Shown here in pieces: positions 1 to 5,572 of a stretch of DNA of 5,572 nt. A program made the position numbers and the translations under genes. The number at the start of each line of letters is the position of its first letter. The first letter of the stretch is position 1. The notes beneath the pieces are model-generated. The model saw only the letters and a list, made by a program, of their open reading frames with translations. It searched no databases and was not told the DNA's origin. The stretch spans positions 1 through 5,572 of the forward strand of contig CAJVYK010000122.1 in assembly GCA_913009865.1 (NCBI GenBank), written 5' to 3'. Origin of the DNA: an uncultured bacterium. Its GTDB lineage: Bacteria > Planctomycetota > Phycisphaerae > Sedimentisphaerales > Anaerobacaceae.

Positions 1-2
1 GT

Positions 3-587
3 TTGCTTGCTATATCAGCGGAGCAGAGGAGCGAGAAAAGTAAAAAGGCATGCCGGAATTTGATTTCGACACCGCAATTTCAAAGTGCATCAACGGTTAT
101 GATGTATTTGTCTATGCCGCAGGAAGTGGATACTGCCGAGGCGATACTTTGTGCCTGGCAGCTCGGCAAGGTAGTGGCGGTTCCGAAAATTTCCTGGCAG
201 CAAAGGCATATGATACCGGTACGGATTAACTCGCTGGAGACCGGCTTTTCGACCGAAGTTGCCGGCCTGCGAAATCCGATAACGGCTGTGCCGATGCCTC
301 TACAGGAAATTGACCTGGTAGTTACTCCTGCGTTAGGATTTGACAGGAAAGGAAATCGGCTCGGCCGCGGCGGTTCCTATTATGACAGATTTTTCGCTAA
401 CGAGGAACTTAAAGCAGCCAGATGCGGCTTTGCTTTTGCAGAACAGTTGGTCGATTCGGTGCCTGTGACTAAACTGGATGAGCCAATGAACTTTTTGGTT
501 ACCGACGAGGAAATAATTAGCGTGATGTCTGATGCGTATAGCGAAGAGAAGAAACACGCAGCACGCAATACAAACAAAGGAGAATAA
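3..587 (+). CDS. ygfA: 5-formyltetrahydrofolate cyclo-ligase (5' end cut by window edge)
   Basis: Cytoplasmic folate enzyme (MTHFS family) that converts 5-formyl-THF to 5,10-methenyl-THF with ATP. The family signature is plain: G-N-R-L-G-R-G-G-S-Y-Y-D-R at about residues 117-129, preceded by the strand DLVVTPALGFD (104-114), and the late LDEPMNFLVTDEEI strand (158-171). The first visible codon is TTG at base 3, but it is unlikely to be the start. The family normally has a basic helix before the S-A-E-Q-R-S-E-K-S segment, which here sits at residues 5-12, so about 10-20 residues probably lie off the left edge. The conserved fold ends near residue 175. The last 18 or so residues (DAYSEEKK... 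to NKGE) are an uncharacteristic hydrophilic tail encoded by heptamer-like repeat DNA. The stop lies 2 bases before the next ATG, so the two genes are probably translationally coupled. The enzyme is certain; a functional link to the downstream envelope genes is not evident. Confidence 0.93.
   Translation: MLAISAEQRSEKSKKACRNLISTPQFQSASTVMMYLSMPQEVDTAEAILCAWQLGKVVAVPKISWQQRHMIPVRINSLETGFSTEVAGLRNPITAVPMPLQEIDLVVTPALGFDRKGNRLGRGGSYYDRFFANEELKAARCGFAFAEQLVDSVPVTKLDEPMNFLVTDEEIISVMSDAYSEEKKHAARNTNKGE
576..582 (+). promoter_or_regulatory. Ribosome binding site of the LysM/L,D-transpeptidase gene
   Basis: AAAGGAG lies inside the last codons of the cyclo-ligase gene, 7 bases before the ATG at 590. 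It fixes that start and implies that translation of the two genes is coupled. Confidence 0.75.
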
Positions 588-589
588 GT

Positions 590-1588
590 ATGGCTCGTTA
601 TCCTTCCATTCACAGGAACAGACGAAGAAGCCGAAGGTTGATATACATCATTTCAGCGTTAGTGATTGTCGCTGTGGTGATTATTTTTGGTTATCGTAGA
701 AACAAAGGTGAAGTTGCCGCTGTCCCAACGGATGTCGCCCCTGAGAACGAAACAAAACTGCCTGTACTTGTGGTGCCGGAACCGGCTTTGTTGGAAATCG
801 CACTTGAGCCGACTGCTGAGCCCAACCCCCAGGCGGCAGAGCTTATTGCTGAAGCTATGGTACTGGTTAACGCAAAGCCGGCCAGGATTATAGAGGCGCG
901 TGACCGGCTGAACGAGGCCTTACCAATGCCTATGAGTGAGTCGCAGCGAGCCGTTGTGAAAAAACAGCTCTCTGATCTTGCTGATAAATGGCTGTTCAGC
1001 AGGACCGTTTTTCCGAAGGACCGGCTTTGCGGCACTTATAAGGTTAAGCCGGGCGAGATGCTTAGGACGATCGGAGTCCAATACAAGGTACCGTACGAGA
1101 TTCTTATGGAGATTAACAAAATCAGCAGTCCCCAGGCCCTGCAGGCGGGAGAGACGATAAAGGTCATCAACGGCCCATTCCACGCCAGGATATATCGTTC
1201 GGCTTTTACGCTGGATTTGTATCTTCAGAACACTTTCGTTCGTAGTTTCCCTGTGGGCCTGGGCAAGCTGGGTATGGAAACGCCGACAGGGCTTTGGGTC
1301 GTCAAGCCGGGCGGCAAACTGATAAAGCCCACCTGGACCGACCCGATTTCCGGCAGAACATACGAAGCTGAGGCCCCGGACTATCCCTTAGGCTCGAGAT
1401 GGATAGGGTTGGAAGGCATCAGGGGAGATGCCAAAGGCAGGACCGGTTTTGCTATTCACGGCACAAAGGACCCTGAGGAAATCGGCACTGCAAATTCGCA
1501 GGGATGTATCCGTATGCACAACGGCAATGCAATACTGATGTATAATTTATTGATGCCTGGTTTCTCACAGGTGGAAATAGTGGAATAA
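590..1588 (+). CDS. LysM-containing L,D-transpeptidase (YkuD/ErfK family), membrane-anchored
   Basis: Predicted periplasmic peptidoglycan enzyme that would form 3-3 cross-links or attach proteins to the wall by L,D-transpeptidation. Visible parts in order: a very basic cytoplasmic start (residues 1-16, RNRRRSRR); one membrane helix or uncleaved signal anchor (17-34); a Pro/Glu/Ala-rich linker (41-80); a helical stretch (about 80-135); a LysM domain (about 149-193, YKVKPGEMLRTIGVQYKVP then LQAGETIKV); and a YkuD catalytic domain (about 197-332). The catalytic signature is complete: H290-G, then S303-Q-G-C306-I-R308-M-H, with Cys306 as the expected nucleophile. The TPTG segment (231-234) and the HG motif also fit the family. 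A good AAAGGAG precedes the ATG start. The 332-residue length suits a LysM-YkuD fusion. It is followed by the VWA-ExbB-ExbD genes, so a shared role at the cell wall is a reasonable inference. Confidence 0.93.
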   Translation: MARYPSIHRNRRRSRRLIYIISALVIVAVVIIFGYRRNKGEVAAVPTDVAPENETKLPVLVVPEPALLEIALEPTAEPNPQAAELIAEAMVLVNAKPARIIEARDRLNEALPMPMSESQRAVVKKQLSDLADKWLFSRTVFPKDRLCGTYKVKPGEMLRTIGVQYKVPYEILMEINKISSPQALQAGETIKVINGPFHARIYRSAFTLDLYLQNTFVRSFPVGLGKLGMETPTGLWVVKPGGKLIKPTWTDPISGRTYEAEAPDYPLGSRWIGLEGIRGDAKGRTGFAIHGTKDPEEIGTANSQGCIRMHNGNAILMYNLLMPGFSQVEIVE

Positions 1589-1596
1589 AAGATAAC

Positions 1597-1600
1597 GGAG
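1597..1600 (+). promoter_or_regulatory. Ribosome binding site that selects the TTG start of the VWA gene
   Basis: GGAG ends 6 bases before TTG at 1607, but 18 bases before the first ATG (1619) in the same frame. Spacing therefore favours the unusual TTG start, with TTG at 1616 a poorer alternative. Either choice leaves the membrane helix intact. Confidence 0.6.
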
Positions 1601-1606
1601 TGTTTC

Positions 1607-2542
1607 TTGGCTGTATTGATGAACCAGAGGACGGTTTGGACGCAGCGCAGCGGCAGCGTGACATTCTGGGCATGGGTAGTCTCTATCGCTGTGCATCTGA
1701 TAGTGCTGACGGCATTGGGGGTTGTCAAATTTTCGCAGCCAAAAGCCGGGGGCAAACAGCAGCCTACGCCAATGGCTAAAGTAAGCCGGATAAAAAAGCT
1801 CATTAACGCTGCCCCCGTAATTCCTAAGCCGAAAGTGAAAAAACCTCTTGTAAAGCGTTCTGCAAAAGGCACGAGCCGATTATTAACGGCGAATCAAATT
1901 TTCAACACGGCAAAACCACGACTTCAGGATTTGGGAAATTGGGCGAAACCTTCCGCCTCGGCAGGGGTATTTTCTGCGAGCAGCGCAATTTCGCCGAAAG
2001 GAATTGAGTTTTTCGGCAGTTGGACACAGAAGCGTAAAGTCTGCTATGTGGTAGATTGTTCAGGGAGTATGCAGGGGATATTCGGCCGGGTTCGAAAAAA
2101 GCTGGCTGAATCGATTCGAAGCCTGCAGCCGGACCAGTATTTTTACATTATCTTTTTCGGCGGTAACCGGCTGTTCGAATTCGGCGATGGCAGGTTGGTT
2201 CGGGCAACGCAGCAGGGGAAATCGGCTGCGTATGATTTTATTGATTCGATCCAGCCGGCAGGGCAAACTAACACGCTGGCGGCGCTGGAAAGGGCGGTAC
2301 AAATTCGTGACAGCAGTGCCCATAGCCCTTCGATTATTTATTTTCTCACCGATGGTTTCGAGCTGACAGACGAAGATGAACTGAGATTTCCGCAGAAAAT
2401 AGCGAATCTCTTAAAGAGATTTGCGCCGAAAACAAAAATCAATACCATAGGATTTGACACCGCCGGCGATGACCGCAAGATGTTAAAAACGATAGCAAGA
2501 CAAAGCGGCGGGGAATTCATTTTTATTGCCGACGATAAGTAG
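1607..2542 (+). CDS. VWA-domain protein with TonB-like N-terminal anchor
   Basis: Inner-membrane-anchored protein with a periplasmic von Willebrand factor A domain. Residues 1-20 are cytoplasmic and about 21-42 form a single helix (WAWVVSIAVHLIVLTALGVV). The helix contains S26-x3-H30, the spacing of the Ser/His motif in the TonB and TolA membrane helices that engage ExbB/ExbD and TolQ/TolR. Next comes a Pro/Lys/Gln-rich linker (about 43-90, including PKPKVKKPLVKR), again TonB-like, then a low-complexity region to about 135. The VWA domain (about 142-311) has a full metal site: D150-C-S152-G-S154, T221 in GQTNT, and D249 in LTDGFE. VWA domains usually bind protein ligands through a divalent metal, so this may grip a partner in the periplasm or at the outer membrane. 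The start is TTG, chosen by GGAG spacing. exbB- and exbD-type genes follow in the same operon, supporting an energised role. Partner and exact function are unknown. No TonB C-terminal domain is present. Confidence 0.85.
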   Translation: MAVLMNQRTVWTQRSGSVTFWAWVVSIAVHLIVLTALGVVKFSQPKAGGKQQPTPMAKVSRIKKLINAAPVIPKPKVKKPLVKRSAKGTSRLLTANQIFNTAKPRLQDLGNWAKPSASAGVFSASSAISPKGIEFFGSWTQKRKVCYVVDCSGSMQGIFGRVRKKLAESIRSLQPDQYFYIIFFGGNRLFEFGDGRLVRATQQGKSAAYDFIDSIQPAGQTNTLAALERAVQIRDSSAHSPSIIYFLTDGFELTDEDELRFPQKIANLLKRFAPKTKINTIGFDTAGDDRKMLKTIARQSGGEFIFIADDK

Positions 2543-2570
2543 CGTATAGCGTGTAGCGTATAGCGTATAG
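2540..2570. repeat. Heptamer tandem repeat (TAGCGTA, about 4.4 copies)
   Basis: Four consecutive 7-base units, TAGCGTA, TAGCGTG, TAGCGTA and TAGCGTA, are followed by a partial TAG. Only one base deviates. The first unit begins exactly at the TAG stop of the VWA gene, so the repeat supplies the stop codon. Because three units make 21 bases, a second in-frame TAG recurs at 2561-2563. The repeat fills most of the 47-base gap before the exbB-type gene, the longest gap in the operon. Confidence 0.9.
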
Positions 2571-2589
2571 AAAAGAAAGATAGTTAATA

Positions 2590-3438
2590 ATGCGTAAAAG
2601 CTTTTTATTAAAGACAGTTTTTTTGGTCGTTGCACTGGCTGCTGTGCTGGCGGTAATAATTGTTGCGATGCATAATAGCTTCAGCGGCGATGCAGTGGAG
2701 GCAACGCAGACACAGACATTCTTCGAGCAATTTGTTATAGCCGGCGGACCTATTGTCTGGTTTGTCCTTTTGCCGATGTCGCTTGTTACGGTTTTTCTGA
2801 TAGTCGAGCACAGTCTTACCATTCGCCGCAAAAAACTTCTCCCTCATGATAATGGTAAGAATATTGTTGAGACAATACAGCAGTTCGGCCCCCGGCAATT
2901 GACGGCCAGAATCGCTGACAGAAGTGATTTCGTCAGTATCGCGGTTGTAAAGGCTCTCGGTCAGGGCCGAGACGACTGGTTCCGTATGCGAAGCGCCCTT
3001 GCTGAATCGCTGCAGGAGCAGGTTTCGCAGCTTGCCCGTAAGATTGAATGGGTCAATCTGATTGGCAATGTTTCACCAATGGTAGGCCTGTTCGGGACGG
3101 TTTTCGGGATGATAAAACTGTTCAACGCCATTGTGCTGGCTGGTGGTCAGCCGCAGCCGGCACAGTTAGCCGAGGGTATTTCGGTTGCGCTGGTGACAAC
3201 GTTTTGGGGTCTGCTTATTGCAATACCGGCCCTGGCTGTGCACGGGATATTTCAAAACCGAATTGAAACTCTTGCCAACGATGCGGTTGTAGTAGCTGAG
3301 AACATTATGCCTGAAATAAGACGCAGCTTGAAAAAGCACAGCCAGGCCGAACAGCCGAAACAGAAACAGACGATTCACGAACTTGGCGGCAAGCCGACAA
3401 AAGTGATACGTGAGTCGTCCCTGCCCTCACGGGGATAG
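2590..3438 (+). CDS. exbB: ExbB/TolQ/MotA-family proton channel subunit
   Basis: Inner-membrane subunit that, with an ExbD/TolR partner, uses the proton gradient to drive a TonB-like protein. Four hydrophobic segments are visible: an extra N-terminal helix or signal peptide (about 5-27), the canonical first helix (about 48-74), and the paired channel helices (about 155-184 and 195-221). A cytoplasmic helical domain lies between the second and third (about 76-152). Family signatures are strong: SPMVGLFGTVFGMIKLF (162-178) and GISVALVTTFWGLLIAIPA (196-214). T170 and T204 match the conserved Thr residues of E. coli ExbB (T148, T181), but the usual third-helix Glu (E176) appears as V199. A basic tail (about 244-282) is cytoplasmic. 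The ATG start has only a weak A-rich site (AAAAGAAAGA, 2571-2580). Naming exbB rather than tolQ rests on the TonB-like neighbour and is provisional. Confidence 0.9.
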   Translation: MRKSFLLKTVFLVVALAAVLAVIIVAMHNSFSGDAVEATQTQTFFEQFVIAGGPIVWFVLLPMSLVTVFLIVEHSLTIRRKKLLPHDNGKNIVETIQQFGPRQLTARIADRSDFVSIAVVKALGQGRDDWFRMRSALAESLQEQVSQLARKIEWVNLIGNVSPMVGLFGTVFGMIKLFNAIVLAGGQPQPAQLAEGISVALVTTFWGLLIAIPALAVHGIFQNRIETLANDAVVVAENIMPEIRRSLKKHSQAEQPKQKQTIHELGGKPTKVIRESSLPSRG

Positions 3439-3456
3439 GATAAAAGAAAGAGACCT

Positions 3457-3933
3457 ATGTCTTTGAGAGTACCCGGTCAGTTCCGCAGCGGCATACGGCC
3501 GTTTAATATGACCCCTGTTATCGATATTGTGTTTTTGCTTATTATATTTTTCTTAGTGGTTTCTCAATTTATCGAAGCAGAGAATTTCCCTGTTACCGTT
3601 CCGGACGACTGTGAGTTTGCCCAGAGCGACGCTGATAGCCGCAGGCAGGTAACTACTGTTACCGTTATGAAAACGACTTCGGAAAGAAGCGATTTTGCGG
3701 TCGGCTCAGAAAAAATCGCTGTGTCAAACTATGCTGATATAGCTGAGAAACTGGCCCGATTGATAGATGCTCGTTTGAAGGACCTGCCCGCCGACCATAG
3801 GGTTGTCACTTTGCGTATTGACAGGGACGTTCGTTTTGCCGAGTATCAATATGCCCTTGCCGGCGTTGCTGCAAGCAGCGCCACAGACATTAAGTTAGCG
3901 GCCTTAAAAGATAAGCGCCCTAACTCACCGTAG
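3457..3933 (+). CDS. exbD: ExbD/TolR-family proton channel subunit
   Basis: Single-pass inner-membrane partner of the upstream ExbB-type protein. A short cytoplasmic start (residues 1-18) contains RPFNMTPVIDIVFLLIIFF, the family hallmark, leading into one helix (about 20-40). D23 matches the essential membrane Asp of TolR/ExbD that is thought to be protonated during the power cycle. The periplasmic domain (about 41-158) ends in the expected pattern VVTLRIDRDVRFAEYQYALA followed by a conserved-looking strand (TDIKLAALKDK). The 158-residue length is close to the usual 140-150. It begins 18 bases after the exbB-type stop, with a weak purine-rich ribosome site, and is the last gene of the rightward unit. 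Its 3' end overlaps that of the opposing methyltransferase gene by 14 bases. The ExbD/TolR family is clear; assignment to one subtype is inferred from context. Confidence 0.9.
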   Translation: MSLRVPGQFRSGIRPFNMTPVIDIVFLLIIFFLVVSQFIEAENFPVTVPDDCEFAQSDADSRRQVTTVTVMKTTSERSDFAVGSEKIAVSNYADIAEKLARLIDARLKDLPADHRVVTLRIDRDVRFAEYQYALAGVAASSATDIKLAALKDKRPNSP

Positions 3934-4942
3934 CTTTGCAACTGCTCAATCGGGCCATTTTTACTCGATGGCTTTTGTCTTTGGTGTTTTCCCTTTTTCG
4001 GTTTTGTCCTTGTATATTAAGTGTGTTTCTTTCCCAGAATACGCCGTCGTGGTAGCCCTGAATCGTTGTATCAAGCTGGGCTAAATGCAGACGTTTGGCG
4101 GCGAGCAGGCAGTATTCGGGTTCAATCTCAATGCCGAGAAATCTGCGTTTTAGCTTCCTGGCTGCCACTAAGCTGCTGCCGACACCCATAAATGGGTCGA
4201 AGACAAAGTCGCCTTCGTTTGTGCTTGCTAAAATCAGTTTTGCCAATAGTTTTTCCGGCTTTTGTGTGGGATGGTCCGTATTCTCCGGCATCGACCAGAA
4301 GGGAACCGTAATATCGCTCCATAAATTTGACGGATGGGTCAGGCGAAACTGGCCGGCGGATGAGTCCTGCCAGTCCTTTGGTTCGCCGTTGACGTCGGTA
4401 TATGGCGCTAAAACTTTGCGCTTCAGCTTTACATCAGCTACATTGAACACATAGTCATCCGAAACGGTGGCAAACCAGATATCTTCCGATGCGTTTTTGA
4501 AGTTTCTTTTTGCGCCCCTGCCCTTTTCCCTCTCCCAGGTAATCCGATTTCGCACCTTCAAATATTTTTCCAGAACAAGGTGAACCGCCGTTGACGAATA
4601 CCAATCACAGCAAACGTAAACAGTAGCACTCTTCTTGAGTTTTGGTAACAACCCAACCAGCCAGCTTTCAAACAATTCAGCATATTTACTAACACTTTTT
4701 TTCTTGAAGCTAATTGACTTAAAAGTTTTGTTTAGATTATAGGGCGGATCAAGTATCAGCAAATCGACAAAGTTTATTGGCAGAAAATCGAGGATTTCAA
4801 AAGTATCCTGATTCACTATTTTGTTGGCAATAGCACTTATATCCACAGGTTTGGAGATGTGAATTAAGTCCTTACTATAGTGCCGTCTTTCCGCTTCACT
4901 AAGTGTTATTGTTCGATTTCTGGGTGCCCGAATCTTATTCAT
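3920..4942 (-). CDS. Type II-like DNA adenine-N6 methyltransferase, beta class
   Basis: S-adenosylmethionine-dependent DNA methyltransferase. Motif order runs from catalytic to cofactor-binding, which defines the beta class: motif IV D65-P-P-Y68 in LLILDPPYNL; the presumed target-recognition region in the middle (about 115-215, including WEREKGRGAKRNFKN at 136-150 and EDIWFATVSD at 153-162); motif X HPTQKPEKLLAKLI (224-237); and motif I F248-D-P-F-M-G-V-G255-S, followed by RRFLGIEIEPEYC. DPPY rather than SPPY favours N6-adenine over N4-cytosine methylation. The target sequence cannot be read from this. The YVCCDW to WEREKGRG stretch resembles, from memory, RsrI/MunI-type enzymes. After WERNT (303-307) there is a basic tail of about 30 residues with no family feature. 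The gene starts 8 bases after the clpX stop with no clear ribosome site, suggesting co-transcription. No endonuclease gene is visible. Its 5' third is AT-richer than its neighbours (about 22% GC at 4681-4740), consistent with acquisition by transfer. Confidence 0.9.
   Translation of the reverse strand: MNKIRAPRNRTITLSEAERRHYSKDLIHISKPVDISAIANKIVNQDTFEILDFLPINFVDLLILDPPYNLNKTFKSISFKKKSVSKYAELFESWLVGLLPKLKKSATVYVCCDWYSSTAVHLVLEKYLKVRNRITWEREKGRGAKRNFKNASEDIWFATVSDDYVFNVADVKLKRKVLAPYTDVNGEPKDWQDSSAGQFRLTHPSNLWSDITVPFWSMPENTDHPTQKPEKLLAKLILASTNEGDFVFDPFMGVGSSLVAARKLKRRFLGIEIEPEYCLLAAKRLHLAQLDTTIQGYHDGVFWERNTLNIQGQNRKRENTKDKSHRVKMARLSSCKATVS
3954..3976 (+). terminator. Possible weak rho-independent terminator of the rightward operon
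   Basis: GCCAT (3954-3958) can pair with ATGGC (3968-3972) across a 9-base loop, followed by TTTT and a T-rich run. It lies about 20 bases past the exbD-type stop, inside the 3' coding part of the opposing methyltransferase gene. The stem is only 5 strong pairs plus possible G-U pairs, so it is a weak candidate, listed because no better one is seen. Confidence 0.25.
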
Positions 4943-4950
4943 ATCGGATT

Positions 4951-5572
4951 TTATGCTGATTCTTTTTTCATTTTTTGTTTTGCGGTAAACAATTCAGCTT
5001 TGCCTTCGACTATATCGCGGGTAATTACATATTTTGCGCCCCTTTGCTCTTCCGGCAGCCGATACATCAAGTCAACCATCAGCTCCTCGGCAATCGAGCG
5101 CAGCGCCCTGGCGCCTGTATCGCGCTTCAGTGCCTTCTGTGCCAATGCGTGCAAGCCGTCTGCTGTAAATTCAAGTTCGGCGGTTTCCATCTCGAAGAAT
5201 CTTTTATACTGTTTGACCAGTGCATTTTTCGGCTTGGTTAATATGTCTATAAGCGCATCTTCATCGAGAGTCAGCAGTGTGGTAATCACCGGCAGCCGTC
5301 CCACCATTTCAGGAATCATACCATACTCAATAACATCTTCCGGTATAACCTGCCCGATTATATCGCTGTACTCGGTTTTTTCATCGGCTCGGCCGGCCAG
5401 TTCTGAATCGAAGCCGATCATTTTTTTGCCTAATCGTTTCTTGATGATATTTTCCAGTCCTACGAATGTTCCGCCGCAAATAAAAAGTATCTGCGTGGTG
5501 TCGAGTTGTATGTAGGATTGTTCCGGGTGTTTTCTTCCGCCCTGCGGAGGGATATTGGCGATAGTTCCTTCG
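4951..5572 (-). CDS. clpX: ATP-dependent Clp protease ATP-binding subunit ClpX (C-terminal part; 5' end beyond window)
   Basis: AAA+ unfoldase that delivers substrates to the ClpP peptidase in the cytoplasm. The reading frame is open to the right edge, starting in EGTIANIPPQGGRKHP, so the zinc-binding domain, Walker A and B motifs and the GYVG pore loop lie outside. Visible landmarks are the RKH pore loop in GGRKHP (about bases 5520-5540), the DTTQILFICGGTFVGLE strand and sensor-1 region, the IGF loop that docks on ClpP (in KKMIGFDSE), the IPEMVGRLPV segment, and the sensor-2 helix T-G-A-R-A-L-R-S with EELMVDLMY. Retention of IGF and RKH indicates a working ClpP-partnered unfoldase rather than HslU or another relative. 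The C-terminus ends in a Lys-rich KQKMKKESA. The expected clpP neighbour would be upstream, off the window. The methyltransferase follows 8 bases downstream. Confidence 0.96.
   Translation of the reverse strand, partial: EGTIANIPPQGGRKHPEQSYIQLDTTQILFICGGTFVGLENIIKKRLGKKMIGFDSELAGRADEKTEYSDIIGQVIPEDVIEYGMIPEMVGRLPVITTLLTLDEDALIDILTKPKNALVKQYKRFFEMETAELEFTADGLHALAQKALKRDTGARALRSIAEELMVDLMYRLPEEQRGAKYVITRDIVEGKAELFTAKQKMKKESA

Noticed and set aside
691..1035. Open frame on the - strand within the L,D-transpeptidase gene
   Set aside because: It is a Ser/Ala-rich translation of the complementary strand of a well-supported gene, with no start signal.
1456..1872. Open frame of 138 codons on the - strand across the L,D-transpeptidase/VWA junction
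   Set aside because: It lies opposite two strong coding frames with catalytic motifs, is Cys-rich without any motif, and looks like a shadow frame.
2540..2570. Heptamer array as a CRISPR or phage attachment site
   Set aside because: Units are contiguous 7-mers with no spacers, and no cas genes, integrase or tRNA lie nearby.
3859..3884. Palindrome around GCTGCAAGCAGC as a terminator of the methyltransferase gene
   Set aside because: It lies inside the exbD coding frame and no T-run follows it on either strand, so it is best explained as coding sequence.
4095..4454. Open frame on the + strand inside the methyltransferase gene
   Set aside because: It is antisense to the motif X and motif I coding region and carries no domain or ribosome site.
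4880..5515. Open frame of 211 codons on the + strand opposite clpX
   Set aside because: It is antisense to a clear ClpX frame. Its Ser/Ile/Pro-rich translation has no recognisable domain, and it has no ribosome site.

Overview
The window is densely coded bacterial DNA with two opposed transcription units and no intergenic gap above 50 bases. Five genes run rightward (3-3933) and two run leftward (3920-5572). Both edges cut genes: the 5-formyltetrahydrofolate cyclo-ligase lacks its N-terminus on the left, and clpX lacks its N-terminal half on the right. Base composition is near 50% GC, except for a clearly AT-richer stretch in the methyltransferase gene. The ExbB/ExbD pair, the periplasmic L,D-transpeptidase and the TonB-like anchor indicate a Gram-negative envelope. 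The VWA protein style (an aromatic-Gly lead-in to a VVDCSGSM MIDAS strand, with a single N-terminal anchor) and the TAGCGTA-type heptamer repeats remind me of Planctomycetota, perhaps the Phycisphaerae. That placement is an impression, not a demonstration.

Rightward unit: (1) 5-formyltetrahydrofolate cyclo-ligase; (2) a membrane-anchored LysM plus YkuD L,D-transpeptidase; (3) a VWA protein whose single membrane helix carries a TonB/TolA-type S-x3-H motif followed by a Pro/Lys-rich linker; (4) an ExbB/TolQ-type proton-channel subunit; (5) an ExbD/TolR-type subunit. Gaps are 2, 18, 47 and 18 bases, so this looks like one operon. Genes 3-5 form the most interesting part: a candidate proton-motive-force-driven envelope machine in which a VWA domain takes the place of the usual TonB C-terminal domain. 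The peptidoglycan-binding and cross-linking enzyme just upstream suggests that it works at the cell wall. The cyclo-ligase is probably an unrelated passenger.

Leftward unit: the C-terminal part of clpX, then, 8 bases after its stop, a beta-class DNA N6-adenine-type methyltransferase with no restriction enzyme visible beside it. The methyltransferase and exbD genes converge and their 3' ends overlap by 14 bases.

Non-coding and repeat signals: a 31-base TAGCGTA heptamer tandem repeat starts exactly at the stop codon of the VWA gene. A related degenerate heptamer stretch seems to encode the extra C-terminal tail of the cyclo-ligase. No tRNA, rRNA, CRISPR array, insertion sequence or clear promoter was seen.
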